Source of the DNA: Flavilitoribacter nigricans DSM 23189 = NBRC 102662
Lineage (GTDB): Bacteria > Bacteroidota > Bacteroidia > Chitinophagales > Saprospiraceae
NCBI RefSeq assembly: GCF_002646595.1
Contig: NZ_PDUD01000023.1
Location: 245,913-309,912, forward strand
Length of the DNA stretch: 64,000 nucleotides
Direction: 5' to 3'
How positions within the stretch are numbered: position 1 is the stretch's first letter; each line of letters begins with the position of its first letter. The translations under genes and the position numbers were made by a program. The notes under the pieces were generated by a model. It saw only the letters and a program-made list of their open reading frames with translations. It did no database searches and was not told the origin of the DNA. Shown here piece by piece: positions 51,821-61,889 of the stretch.

Positions 51821-53281
51821 CTACTCCCCACCACTCCGCGTCCGGCTTTTCGTCACCTTCTTTGTACTCCGTTGCTGGGGGGCAGTACTTCGGGTGGACG
51901 AAGATTTGGAACCCGAACTGCTCCGGTTTACCGAAGGTTTGCGGGTAGGCGTACTGGAGCGTGTGCTGGACCGGGAACTGCTCGATGAACGCGAGGAAGA
52001 TCCCGAACGATTAATTTCGCTGCGGCTACTACTTCGGTTCATCTGCGGCGTACTCTGGCTCCGGCTGGGGGTAGTAGGCTGGGTACGACTTTTACTCGGC
52101 TCCCGCTTATAGGAAGGCGTCGAACTCCGGCTCGCAGCCGGACTGCGGCTCGGCGTGCTGGAACGCATGGTAGAACGGGATGGCTCCGAACGCTCGACGG
52201 AACTGCGACTGCTTCGCGTCTGGCTGCGCGTCGTATTGCTGCCCGCAGCGTCTGCCTGACTCCTTTTCCGGCTCAGGGACGGTGCGCTCTCCCGCGGTAT
52301 ACTGGAACGGGAGATCTCCGAACGCCCGGTAGAACTGCGATCCACATCCGTTTGGGTGCGCGGACTGCTCCGGGTGATATCTCCCCGGTTGGCGTCCGTC
52401 CGGGTTCCATTCCGGCTGATCGAAGACGTATTGGGCCTCGGTCTGGTCACTACTTCCGAGCGGTCTGCCGTATTGGTCCTTCCCCGGGAGCTGTCATAGC
52501 CCCGGTCCTGATTTCTCGGCGGCTCCGGGCGGTAGATCGGAGCGCGTCCCTGCCTTACCCGCACGTCATTGGCCCGATTGACCACGATCCCGCAGTAGGA
52601 CCGGTAGGGACGGTAAAAATTGTGGACCCGGATCACCCGGTGGCGGCGCACAATATGGTAATACCGGTTATACACCACGATGCGGGGGCGAAAGATGTTC
52701 CAGCTGATCTGTAAACGGGGAGCCCACCAGGTGGGGTAGTATTGGTAGCGGTAAGGCGATACGTAGGCGCTGTATCCACGGCCCAGAATGTACTGTACCG
52801 GTCTCCAGTAATAGACATTGACGTATTCGCCGTAGTCCGAATCATAACCTCTTCTGCTGTCGGAATAGCCTTCTACCGGTTCCACGTAAACCTCCTCGCC
52901 GTACAGATCTTCATCACCGATGATCTGGAGCAGTGCTTCTCCCCGGCGGATGATCTCCAGTTCGATCACGGCTACGTCCTGCACGTCGTACCGGCCGACC
53001 AGCGCCTGGAGAATGATGGCGTGGAAATTGCCCTGCTGCCGGTGTTCTACCCGGACGTAATCGATCCGGCCGTCGTAGTCCAGGTCGAGGTTGTTGACCC
53101 AGTATTTTTCCGTGTTGATCCTCCTTTCAAAATCCCGCAGGGAGGAAGATTCCTTAAACAGGTCCAGCGCTCCTTCCAGACTGAAATGATCTCCTTCGTA
53201 ACCGGTCCGTTCGGTCCGGTATTGGGCGAAAGCTGTGCAAAAAATGAGCGTGCACAAGCTGCTGATAATTATTCGTTTCAT
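51821..53281 (-). CDS. Exported protein with long Ser/Arg-rich tail
   Basis: A 486-residue protein with signal peptide (IISSLCTLIFCTAFA). Residues about 25-250 form a folded, Tyr-rich region (NNLDLDYDGRIDYVRVEHRQ, VNVYYWRPVQYILGRGYSAY, YRYQYYPTWWAPRLQ). From about 270 on the tail consists mainly of Ser, Arg, Thr and Pro (RSSSRSEINRSGSSSRSSSS) with no other visible domain. Such proteins are found in Bacteroidetes next to envelope genes. The basic tail could bind nucleic acid or polyanionic surface polymer, which is only an inference. No sorting domain of T9SS type is present. The family is not known to me. Confidence 0.75.
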   Translation of the reverse strand: MKRIIISSLCTLIFCTAFAQYRTERTGYEGDHFSLEGALDLFKESSSLRDFERRINTEKYWVNNLDLDYDGRIDYVRVEHRQQGNFHAIILQALVGRYDVQDVAVIELEIIRRGEALLQIIGDEDLYGEEVYVEPVEGYSDSRRGYDSDYGEYVNVYYWRPVQYILGRGYSAYVSPYRYQYYPTWWAPRLQISWNIFRPRIVVYNRYYHIVRRHRVIRVHNFYRPYRSYCGIVVNRANDVRVRQGRAPIYRPEPPRNQDRGYDSSRGRTNTADRSEVVTRPRPNTSSISRNGTRTDANRGDITRSSPRTQTDVDRSSTGRSEISRSSIPRESAPSLSRKRSQADAAGSNTTRSQTRSSRSSVERSEPSRSTMRSSTPSRSPAASRSSTPSYKREPSKSRTQPTTPSRSQSTPQMNRSSSRSEINRSGSSSRSSSSSRSSTRSSTPTRKPSVNRSSSGSKSSSTRSTAPQQRSTKKVTKSRTRSGGE

Positions 53282-53735
53282 ATCCTATGTTCCTAATTTC
53301 GTAGATGAATTACACTTCTAAATACGGTAATTTTCTGGTAATAAATGGCTTTTAAGGGATATTTAACCTAGGTTAAGTTATTTATAACGTAATTTATATT
53401 GATTTGATAATCAAATAATTAAATGATTTAATGATTGATTTTTGAGCAAGCATCTTTTTTGCAAATGTCGAATTGTTAATTGTTTAATATAAGCTATTGG
53501 CGCGCTTCCGGACTTTGTTAACACTTTGAATAGAATAGCAAAAATGGGAGTGTAAAGCACCATTATCGACCTGAGGGGTATGGGAATATCCGGCCGCGGA
53601 AAATGCCCGCCGGAGCAGCCGATCCGGCCTTCTATTTGCATGGATTAAAATTTTCAAACGTCCCCTGCGTTCTTAAAAGGATAAACACGCAGCCTTCATC
53701 CCTATTCGAAGGCCATTTTTTAAAAAGTACAACCT
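53282..53735. other. AT-rich intergenic region
   Basis: About 450 bases between divergent genes, with long AT stretches and a 14-bp palindrome (TTAACCTAGGTTAA, 53,363-53,376). It should hold promoters for both flanking genes. I see no replication-origin boxes and no gene. Confidence 0.45.
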
Positions 53736-54251
53736 ATGATTATGAAAATGTCATTTGTAATGACCATTGGACTGGCATTGCTTTGCCTCAACCTAGGAGC
53801 CCAGACCCTGGGGGAAAAGTACAAACTACCGGAAGCAGCCGGTGAATTGCGAACCGACGGTGTTTACCACCTGCCGACCTCCCTGCTCGGTAGTGATCAG
53901 GGCAACGTAAATGCCTATTTCCGCTTTTTTCCCGATGAGACGTTCATTGTGTACCATTCCCGGGTATCGCCCGAGACCAAGCCGGAGGTTTTTCAGATCA
54001 ACTGCAATTACCAGTATGTCTCCGCCGCACCGGCTCCCTACAACCGGGATTACACCCTGAAAAGCAAAGATCACATTTCCCGGGCCAGGATCGTATATCC
54101 CGATAAGGCCGTGCTGCTGGAATTCGACGTCCGGGACGGAGCGATCGCCGCCACCGTACGCACGTTTGATCTCGAAGGTAAAATGACCGGTAAGCCGGCC
54201 GAATACGTCATGCCCTTCCATCAGCTTACCTGGCCGACGAGCGCAAACTAG
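53736..54251 (+). CDS. Small exported protein of unknown function
   Basis: A 171-residue protein with a signal peptide (MSFVMTIGLALLCLNLGAQ). Three closely spaced ATGs exist at the start and the first is used here. The mature part has FRFFPDETFIVYHSRVSPET and YNRDYTLKSKDHISRARIVY and ends in HQLTWPTSAN. It looks like a small beta-rich protein. I recognise no family. It lies between the Ser/Arg-rich protein and the reg_prop kinase genes. Confidence 0.65.
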   Translation: MIMKMSFVMTIGLALLCLNLGAQTLGEKYKLPEAAGELRTDGVYHLPTSLLGSDQGNVNAYFRFFPDETFIVYHSRVSPETKPEVFQINCNYQYVSAAPAPYNRDYTLKSKDHISRARIVYPDKAVLLEFDVRDGAIAATVRTFDLEGKMTGKPAEYVMPFHQLTWPTSAN

Positions 54252-54569
54252 CGAAAAGCCGTAGTCCCCGGGCGGAAATCGGGGGATCGAGGGTAAAGGC
54301 ACTGTTGGTATTCGGCCGGATCGCGTTCCGGTTTGCGACCCCAATTGGTTCCTTTACCCTCTCTTTCGGCCTTCCTTCCCCGTCTTTATCTCGAAGGCAA
54401 CAACCCATCCCGGTGCGGCCCCGCCCCGCTTGCCGGGTCCTCCGAAAAATCCCCGGAAAGCTTTTGTTTTGTCCCCTTTTCTGTATCTTCCCTTCTGTTT
54501 ATTCGATCGCACTTCACAGAAGAATACAGAGGGCTTTAATTGGTACACCAAAATCCGGCCAGATTTTCG

Positions 54570-57500
54570 ATGAAAAAAGAAGTATTCATTTGCCTTGTTG
54601 TTCTGCTTATTGCTGTGTTCCAGCAGCCGGCCTTTGCCCAGTACGATCTGGAACATCCCAGCCGGATCATTCGCGTAGAGGACGGACTGCCCAATCATTA
54701 CCTGCGGGGCCTGGTCCAGGATGCCAACGGATTTATCTGGATCGGCAGTTACGACGGCGTTTCTCGTTTCGACGGCAAGCGGATCATCGTGTATCGCCAC
54801 CAGCCGGGAGATTCTCTTTCGCTTACCCACAATTCGGTGATCAGCCTGGCCGCCGACCCGAATAACGGAGAAGTATGGATCGGAACTTTCGGCGGACTGA
54901 ACGCCTTTATACCGTCCACCGGACGTTTCCGCACCTATACTCACGATGACCAGGATTCGACTTCCCTGCCTTCCAACTACGTTTCCAGACTGTTCGTAGA
55001 TCGACAAAGCAATCTGTGGGCAAGTTTTCGCTCGAACGTATTGAGCCGGCTGGATACCGAAAAGGATGAGTTCATCCAGTACGCTCCCGAACCCAATGAG
55101 GACGGCGGCACGGAATCCATCCGGGCCATCGAACAGGATGCCCTGAACGACGAATTGATCTGGGTGGGTACCAACGAACGGATGTTCTCCTTTCACCGGC
55201 AAAAAACGACTTTTGATTATAATCATCCCTCATTTTCCGATATTCAGCAGATCCATTCCCACCCCGGCGGATTGCTGTACATCCGGGATGAATCGGGGCA
55301 GATCAATGTCTATGATCCGCAGGCCAAAGAGATCGTCCATAAAATAGCTCCCCTGGAAGGATGGCGTTTCGGACGGATCTTTCAGAAATCACCGGAGGAA
55401 CTCTGGATCAGTTGCAATAACGGCATTGCCGTATTGCGTACAAAGGACCACTCCGTGTCCTACCCCTGGCGGGACGATCCCTCCGAGAAAAGGGCTTACG
55501 ACATGGACCTGATCGACCAGCAGGGCCGTATCTGGTCAGCCGGTGCTGCGGGTATTAAAATTTACGATCCGGCCACCACCCAGTTCTCCAATTACATTTA
55601 CGAAAAAACGGGAGCTTCGTCTCCCTTCATCACCCAGCGCCTGCTGGAAGACCCGGAACGGGAGGTCATTTATCTCAATGTGAGTTCGGGCAACGGCATG
55701 TACCGTTTCGACCGGAATACCAAAGAGTGGCTGCATATTCCCATTCCGGAAGGTTATTCCGGTCGGCTGTTCTACGGAAGTGATCTGGCTCTTCTGGATG
55801 ACGGACAACTGCTCATTCTGGAAAGGAAAGGATTGTATACCCTTTCCGAAGATGGCCGGTCGATGGTGCTCCACCCGGTCAATGAGCAGCTACCCGCCGA
55901 AGAGAGCTGGCTGAATCTCTTCCTGGACAGCAAGGGGTACGTCTGGCTGGGCGGATTGGAAAACGGGGTGGTCAAGATCGATACCCGCACCTGGGAAGTT
56001 ACCGCTCTGGCTGAGTGGCTGCCATCCTGCCGCCAGCCCCGCTTTCGCTGGTCCTTTTACGAGGATCAGGAGCAGAATATCTGGATGCCGGTATGTTACG
56101 GGATGGCCTATTATTCCTACCGGGAAGACGCTTTTCACTTTCTGCTCGCGGAAGAGAATCCCGAGAACACATTTCGGGCAACCAAGGATTTTGTGGAAGG
56201 CCAGGATGGGATCCTCTGGGTGACCGATGAAGAGGAAGGCATCCTGGGGGCGATCAATCCGAAAGAACCGGAAAAAGGTATCTACAAGAAATATTCTTTC
56301 GCTCAGGATAACCCCACGGATACCGTACGCATCCTGAAAGGGAATCAGAAGGCTTCGCTGGGCGTTTCCAAACTGGCGGTAGACCGGGATAACAACCTGT
56401 GGACGATCAGTCCTTCCGGGATGCTGAAGATCCACCCCGACCGCAGAAGCGTTGAGATCTACAATGATCTCGACGGATTGCAATGGCTGGACGAGGAGCT
56501 GGCGGTACCCAGTGTCAACCAGGTGGAACTGCTTTCAACCGGAGAGATCATGGTGGGCTTCCGGAAGGGGATGAGCATCTTCGATCCGGCCGATCTCCGG
56601 ATCAGTCAGGAACTGCCGGAGCCTTACCTCACTGCCTTTAATGTTTACAACAACCCCTGGCAGTCGGATTCCAGTCTTTTCGTGACCCACCGGATCGACC
56701 TGAACTACTGGGAGAACTATTTCTCCTTCGAGTTTTCGTCTATCGGCTTTACCAACTCGGATCACCATCAGTACCAGTACAAACTGGACGGGGTGGACGA
56801 GGAGTGGATCTATTCCGGTCAGCGCTCCTACGCGGCCTATACTAATGTAGACGGTGGCAATTACACCTTTCTGGTAAAGGCGGCCAACCGGGACGGCATC
56901 TGGAATGAAGATCCCCTGCGGATCGATCTGTCCGTCGCTACGCCCTGGTGGCAACAGCTCTGGTTCCGGGCCCTGGTGTTGCTGCTGATCCTGGGCGGCG
57001 TGTATTCTTTCTACCAGTACCGCCTGCGTCAGGTGCGGAACACGGAACGGGTGCGGTCCGCCTTCGAAAATAAACTGGCGCGCGTGGAACTCACGGCCCT
57101 GCGTTCGCAGATGAACCCACACTTTATCTTCAACTGCCTGAACTCCATTGAAAGTTACATCATCAGAAACGAAACGGTAAAGGCTTCGGAATACCTCAAT
57201 GACTTCTCGCGCCTCATCCGGCTTATTCTGCAAAATTCACGCTCCAACTACGTATCGGTCAGCGACGAGCTGGAAGCGCTTTCGCTGTACATGGATATGG
57301 AAAACCTTCGACTCCGGGAGCGGTTTACCTACGAGATCAATGTGGACAAAGACCTGGATCCCGACGATATCGATATTCCGCCCATGCTCATGCAGCCCTA
57401 CGTGGAAAACGCGATCTGGCACGGTCTGCGGCACAAAACCGGTAGCGGCAATATTACCATTGACCTGAAAAAAGTCGACGGCTTTTTGCTGTGCGCCATT

Positions 57501-57710
57501 GAGGATAATGGCGTCGGTCGCAAAAAGTCCGCCGAACTCCGATCCAGGAGACACAAAAAAACTTCCATGGGTATGAACATTACCCAGGAACGGATCGATA
57601 TCATTAATAAAGCCTACAACATCGAGACCTCCGTGCGGGTGATCGACCTGGTTTCTCCGGAAGGGGATCCGCTGGGTACCCGCGTTGAGTTGAGTATCCG
57701 GCTCCGGTAG
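54570..57710 (+). CDS. Two-component reg_prop/Y_Y_Y sensor histidine kinase, LytS-type kinase core
   Basis: About 1,046 residues from the ATG at 54,570; the start at 54,540 would be a TTG. After a signal peptide come repeated reg_prop beta-propeller units (VQDANGFIWIGSYDGVSRFD, DPNNGEVWIGTFGGLNAFIP, VDRDNNLWTISPSGMLKIHP) over about 30-680. A Y_Y_Y domain follows (YQYKLDGVDEEWIYSGQRSY), then a span near 805 (ALVLLLILGGVYSFYQY). The His_kinase core of LytS type has LRSQMNPHFIFNCLNSIESY and an HATPase. This is the class of large outer-loop sensors used for polysaccharide or peptide sensing. No LytTR regulator is adjacent on this strand, so its partner must be elsewhere. Confidence 0.92.
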   Translation: MKKEVFICLVVLLIAVFQQPAFAQYDLEHPSRIIRVEDGLPNHYLRGLVQDANGFIWIGSYDGVSRFDGKRIIVYRHQPGDSLSLTHNSVISLAADPNNGEVWIGTFGGLNAFIPSTGRFRTYTHDDQDSTSLPSNYVSRLFVDRQSNLWASFRSNVLSRLDTEKDEFIQYAPEPNEDGGTESIRAIEQDALNDELIWVGTNERMFSFHRQKTTFDYNHPSFSDIQQIHSHPGGLLYIRDESGQINVYDPQAKEIVHKIAPLEGWRFGRIFQKSPEELWISCNNGIAVLRTKDHSVSYPWRDDPSEKRAYDMDLIDQQGRIWSAGAAGIKIYDPATTQFSNYIYEKTGASSPFITQRLLEDPEREVIYLNVSSGNGMYRFDRNTKEWLHIPIPEGYSGRLFYGSDLALLDDGQLLILERKGLYTLSEDGRSMVLHPVNEQLPAEESWLNLFLDSKGYVWLGGLENGVVKIDTRTWEVTALAEWLPSCRQPRFRWSFYEDQEQNIWMPVCYGMAYYSYREDAFHFLLAEENPENTFRATKDFVEGQDGILWVTDEEEGILGAINPKEPEKGIYKKYSFAQDNPTDTVRILKGNQKASLGVSKLAVDRDNNLWTISPSGMLKIHPDRRSVEIYNDLDGLQWLDEELAVPSVNQVELLSTGEIMVGFRKGMSIFDPADLRISQELPEPYLTAFNVYNNPWQSDSSLFVTHRIDLNYWENYFSFEFSSIGFTNSDHHQYQYKLDGVDEEWIYSGQRSYAAYTNVDGGNYTFLVKAANRDGIWNEDPLRIDLSVATPWWQQLWFRALVLLLILGGVYSFYQYRLRQVRNTERVRSAFENKLARVELTALRSQMNPHFIFNCLNSIESYIIRNETVKASEYLNDFSRLIRLILQNSRSNYVSVSDELEALSLYMDMENLRLRERFTYEINVDKDLDPDDIDIPPMLMQPYVENAIWHGLRHKTGSGNITIDLKKVDGFLLCAIEDNGVGRKKSAELRSRRHKKTSMGMNITQERIDIINKAYNIETSVRVIDLVSPEGDPLGTRVELSIRLR

Positions 57711-57934
57711 TCTGCTCTTTTGCTTTTATCAATGCAGCTACAAATATTACAGGGTTATGCCCTTATCCATATCAGCGGCGTAGCTGGGAAGACATTTGTA
57801 GTTCAGTAACGGGTTTTATCTCTAAGGGCGTAGCCCTGGCCAGGTATTCATCTGGAATGCCCGTTTTCCTAATCTATTTACCGGACCCAACGTAAAGATC
57901 TGAACGTCCAAAGCTCCCAACTTCCAAACTCCAA

Positions 57935-59215
57935 TCATTCAAAATGGGTAGCCAATGCCTGCCGCCAATCGCCGATTTCAAACCGGTCGACAATTTGTCC
58001 GCTGGGATCGATCAAAAAGCAAACCCGGGAGCAAAAATCCTCCCGGTAATTCCGCTTAACCGATGGATGCTCTTTACCGATAACGAACTTTCCGGCAAGA
58101 TCTAGATCCTGGATGTTTACCGCGAGGGCATTTGGTGATTCGTCAATGGCTACCATAGCTATCTTTTCGTGGTGATCTTCCCATAGCTCTTTATAGTGTT
58201 CGTAGCTCATTTTTTCGGACCAGCAGGCCGTAATATTCACCAGCAACAGGTACTGGGCGCGATAGTCCGCCAGCTCAATGGAATCACCGGCGGTGGTAAC
58301 TGCGCTGAATTCCGGAGCGATAAAACCGGGCTGGGTACCGATCTTATCGCTGACATCCTCTTCCCGGATCAGGGTGATGGCACTGCCGTCATTGGCCATA
58401 CCGGCGAATTGGTAATAATCTTTACCCAATTTCAGATATTCCCCCAGTTCGAATTGATCACTGAACAGCAGAGAATCTTTAGTGATCCCGTTTTGGGCGG
58501 TGATGCTGATCTTCGGGCTGTCGAAACAAAAGCCGATGGAGGGGATCCAACTCACGGCCTGCAGAGTATAATCCTGGCCGTCAATCTCCAATGATGCCTG
58601 TAAATGCTGAGCTACAGAGACCCGGATCTTTTCCTCATTTCCCAGTCCGACGTATATCCATCCCGAATCCCGGACGATGGCATTGCCGTTGTAGATGGAA
58701 AAATGGCACTTGCTGGGCTGGGTGGTTTCCATGGCGGTCTGCATATCGATTAACGGCCGGATCGCATCGTCACGATAATCCCGGTTGCCATTTTCGTCTA
58801 CGATGAAAACTTCCTGACCGTCCCGCCGGCCGAGGATGATTTCCACTGTATTCTGGGCCGGGGACGGCAGATTGGCGGTGTCGATCCGACTGGGATAATT
58901 GATCGTCAGGAACTCCGGTAAATATTCGGGCTGATCGTCCACCAGTCTTTGGTACTGGTAGACTTTGAGGTCTATGTCTTCCCGACCCACCTTTAGGTCC
59001 GAAAGGCCTTCGGGGATGACCCGTCTGAGCTCATCTCCCTCGGGGATGTCGTACAAATGCCGGCTCCAGTGGCCACCTTCGTATAAGCCGTAGCCGGCGT
59101 GTTTAGTGGTTTGCAGGAAGAGGGTATCTCCCTGCGTCTGTGCGGAAGCAACGGTGATCAGCAGGAAGGATAGCATGGTTAAAAGGGAAGTTAGTTTATA
59201 CATCGTATTGGTCAA
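57935..59215 (-). CDS. Exported thioredoxin-like protein, stand-alone paralogue of the BlaR1-like sensor
   Basis: A 426-residue exported protein with signal peptide (LLTMLSFLLITVASAQ). Over its full mature length it is homologous to residues about 400-790 of the M56 protein encoded upstream (TANLPSPAQNTVEIILGRRD against TANLPSIDDNRVQAVVGKKD). The C-terminal about 150 residues are thioredoxin/AhpC-like (GFIAPEFSAVTTAGDSIELA, YLLLVNITACWS, FLIDPSGQIVDRFEIGDWRQ). The active site lacks CxxC: it has a single Cys in ITACWS plus a CxxxC pair in FCSRVC. It may be a redox-linked sensor or a decoy/antagonist of the receptor. It is the third gene of the BlaI-M56 group. Confidence 0.75.
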   Translation of the reverse strand: MTNTMYKLTSLLTMLSFLLITVASAQTQGDTLFLQTTKHAGYGLYEGGHWSRHLYDIPEGDELRRVIPEGLSDLKVGREDIDLKVYQYQRLVDDQPEYLPEFLTINYPSRIDTANLPSPAQNTVEIILGRRDGQEVFIVDENGNRDYRDDAIRPLIDMQTAMETTQPSKCHFSIYNGNAIVRDSGWIYVGLGNEEKIRVSVAQHLQASLEIDGQDYTLQAVSWIPSIGFCFDSPKISITAQNGITKDSLLFSDQFELGEYLKLGKDYYQFAGMANDGSAITLIREEDVSDKIGTQPGFIAPEFSAVTTAGDSIELADYRAQYLLLVNITACWSEKMSYEHYKELWEDHHEKIAMVAIDESPNALAVNIQDLDLAGKFVIGKEHPSVKRNYREDFCSRVCFLIDPSGQIVDRFEIGDWRQALATHFE

Positions 59216-59341
59216 TTTTAATGGTTAATAAAGGACACAGCTCAGGCCGGGTTACTACGGTGCGTAGTAACCGACAGCCCGTTCCCTATACGGTGATTAA
59301 TATTGGAGAAATTCTACTTTAAGCTGAAGAAATAGACCCGC

Positions 59342-61645
59342 CTAGCGGAAGTGTTTGGCCAGCGAAGTTTCCCACTCATTGATCTTAAAGCGATCAATGA
59401 TGCGCCCGCCGGGATCGATCAGATAGCAGACAACGGAACAGTGGAAATCCCTGTAAAATTCCTGGATCGAGGGGTTCTCCTTACTGACGATAAAGGTGCC
59501 CTCGGGCTTGTAATGATCCAGTTTGTGCTGCAGATCGTCGGCGGAGTATTCAATGCCGAGGATGTCAATTTTTGCACCGTACCGCTCCGAAAGGGCTATG
59601 AAATCTTTGGTGCCCGGCTGACAGCGGTCCGTATTGGCCAGCAGCAGATATCGGCCGCGGTAATCCCGCAGGGCAACGGTTTCGCCTTCGGAGGTAACCG
59701 CTTCGAAATCCGGAGCAATAAATCCGACCTGGGTGCCGAAGTTATCCCGGATATCGAGATCTCCGACCAAGGTGATGGTTCGGCCGTCGTTGGCAATATC
59801 GGCAAACTGGTAGTAGCGTTGGCCGAATTTCAGGTACTCGCCAAGTTCGAATTTGTCCCCGAACGTCAGCGTATCTTTCTGGACACCATTTTGGGCGGTG
59901 ATGGCGATCTCCGGCTCTTCGAAACACCAGCGTGCCGTAGAGCCGCTGTTGTAGACCTGAACGGTAAAGGTCTGGTCATCAATCGAGAAGGTGGAACGGA
60001 GGTGTTGGGCCGCCGAAACCCAGGGGCGGTCATCTCTGAATGTACCGATATAGACCCAACTGGAATCCGGAGTCAGCGTTTCCCCGTTATAGATCCGGTA
60101 CCGGACCGGGACCGGTGGCCCCATGGCCCGCCATTTTATCTTTTCCAGTAAGCGCACCGGATCGTCCCGGAAATCCTGATTGTTGTTTTGATCCACGATA
60201 TAGACCTGCTTCCCGTCTTTTTTGCCAACCACCGCCTGGACGCGGTTATCATCGATCGATGGTAAATTGGCCGTGTCGATCTTTTCCGGATACCATTTTT
60301 CCAAAAATTCGCCGAGGTATTCGTGCTGGTCCTGCACCAGACTATTATAGTGCCATACTTTTATATCAACGAGTTCTTCCCCGATCTGAAGGTCGTCCAT
60401 GTCCGCCGGGATCAAATCGCGGCGCGGATCATCTGCGGCGAGCGTATCCAGATACAACTGGCCGAAACCGCCCAGGAACAAGCCGTAGCCCGGAAGTTTG
60501 TTCGTCTGTAGGATCAGGGTATCCTGATCGGAAGAGAACTGAGCGATCTTTAATTGGTGACTGGCGGTAGCCAGTTCGTCGGTTGGCCCGGATAAAGCGG
60601 TCGGTAGCTGGTCGTTCCCCCGCGCGGGTTCGTTCAGTAGCAGGGAAAGTCCGACCAGCAGGGGCGCTACAAAGGTATATTTCAGATAACCGTAGCCATT
60701 GGATCGCTTGGCATTCATGCGCAGGATCCTGTTTTTGATCAGCGACTGGTTGTAGTTGGTGGTAATGGACAGCGGTTCGGTGTAGCTGGCTATTTTGACG
60801 AGATTCAACTGGTAGCTCTCCCGCTCCGCCCGGTGGTTGCGGAGCATGATCTCATCGGTCTGGTATTCGATGTTTTTCTCTACTTCTTTACGCAGGGCCC
60901 AGACAAAGGGGTTGAACCAGAGTACGATCACGGCTATTTCGGACAGCAGCAGGTCCAGCGTATGCCATTGCCGAACGTGGATCTGCTCGTGGGCGATGAT
61001 CTGCTCGTAAGTTTCAAAATCATAACCGGCCGGATTGATGAAAATGTATTTGAAGAAAGAGCAGGGATCAATCTCTCCCGGCATATTCACCAGTACATAG
61101 CCTTCATCGGCGATCTTGTCCTCATTGCGGTAGATCTTCCATCCGGTAGAGGCGATCTGAGCCAGCAGTTTTAGGGTAAGGATCGCTGCTCCGAAACAGT
61201 AAACTAAAAACAGCCAGAAAAGGACGCCCCGTTGGGCCGGGCGGTTGCCGTTGACCGGATCAATACCGGTTTTTGTGAAGGGTGGGGTAGGGGCAGCCGG
61301 AGTGGTCTGAGCGGGCCGATCGGAGGCGGTATTCGCGTTTTTAGGGACCTCTGAAGTTGTATTGGTTTCGATTTCCGGCGAATTGATAACCTGGTCGGTT
61401 GCCGGTAGGGTTTCGCCGGCGGAAAGCGTGCGGCTTACCGGCCTGGGCTCCAGCAGGGTACCTACTAATCCCTGGTGCTCTACGAGTTGGGGCAGGGTAA
61501 GGAAGGGCAGGACCGCCGCCAGCAGAAGGCAGCCCAGCAAGTAAATGCGATTGGCCGCAAAAAAGCTTTCTTTTTCCAAAAAGAACTTGTAAAAGGCCAG
61601 CAAGACGATCAGCACGAGAGAGGCTTTAATTAAGAGGTGTATCAT
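59342..61645 (-). CDS. M56/BlaR1-like membrane metalloprotease with thioredoxin-like sensor domain
   Basis: About 767 residues from the ATG at 61,645; the earlier start at 61,714 is less likely. Its N-terminal membrane spans include LIKASLVLIVLLAFYKFFL. The M56 metalloprotease domain has the zinc motif HEQIH (IIAHEQIHVRQWHTLDLLLS) and FNPFVWALRKEVEKNIEYQT. A span (YLKYTFVAPLLVGLSLLL) leads to an extracytoplasmic domain of about 380 residues with the C-terminal thioredoxin-like part (GFIAPDFEAVTSEGETVALR, HCSVVC). Classical BlaR1/MecR1 sensors carry a penicillin-binding domain there instead. By analogy this protein cleaves the BlaI repressor when its sensor is triggered, here perhaps by redox state. 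Confidence 0.82.
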   Translation of the reverse strand: MIHLLIKASLVLIVLLAFYKFFLEKESFFAANRIYLLGCLLLAAVLPFLTLPQLVEHQGLVGTLLEPRPVSRTLSAGETLPATDQVINSPEIETNTTSEVPKNANTASDRPAQTTPAAPTPPFTKTGIDPVNGNRPAQRGVLFWLFLVYCFGAAILTLKLLAQIASTGWKIYRNEDKIADEGYVLVNMPGEIDPCSFFKYIFINPAGYDFETYEQIIAHEQIHVRQWHTLDLLLSEIAVIVLWFNPFVWALRKEVEKNIEYQTDEIMLRNHRAERESYQLNLVKIASYTEPLSITTNYNQSLIKNRILRMNAKRSNGYGYLKYTFVAPLLVGLSLLLNEPARGNDQLPTALSGPTDELATASHQLKIAQFSSDQDTLILQTNKLPGYGLFLGGFGQLYLDTLAADDPRRDLIPADMDDLQIGEELVDIKVWHYNSLVQDQHEYLGEFLEKWYPEKIDTANLPSIDDNRVQAVVGKKDGKQVYIVDQNNNQDFRDDPVRLLEKIKWRAMGPPVPVRYRIYNGETLTPDSSWVYIGTFRDDRPWVSAAQHLRSTFSIDDQTFTVQVYNSGSTARWCFEEPEIAITAQNGVQKDTLTFGDKFELGEYLKFGQRYYQFADIANDGRTITLVGDLDIRDNFGTQVGFIAPDFEAVTSEGETVALRDYRGRYLLLANTDRCQPGTKDFIALSERYGAKIDILGIEYSADDLQHKLDHYKPEGTFIVSKENPSIQEFYRDFHCSVVCYLIDPGGRIIDRFKINEWETSLAKHFR

Positions 61646-61889
61646 GGACTGGTGATTTTTTGGATAAGTAACCGTTGCCCGGTGGTTGAGTAACTGGATA
61701 ATTGACCGTAACATGCCCTCTGTTTAGAGCAAGCGCGTTTGACTTTTGAGACCTCATGATCTTACCCGATCGATGGTCCCAAACGGGTAAAAGGCCAATT
61801 ACCGAATGCCCGGCAGATCAGATCAAGTGTACTTTTCGAGTACAACTTTTAAGGATTCAGAAAGAGCAGTCCCTACCGACCGCAACGGT

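Noticed and set aside
53363..53376. Palindrome TTAACCTAGGTTAA in an AT-rich stretch as a possible replication origin
   Set aside because: No DnaA-box cluster and no dnaA/dnaN neighbourhood; AT-rich spacers between divergent genes are common.
54305..54865. Plus-strand frame upstream of the reg_prop kinase
   Set aside because: It overlaps the kinase signal peptide and first propeller units in another frame, and its composition is typical of a shadow.
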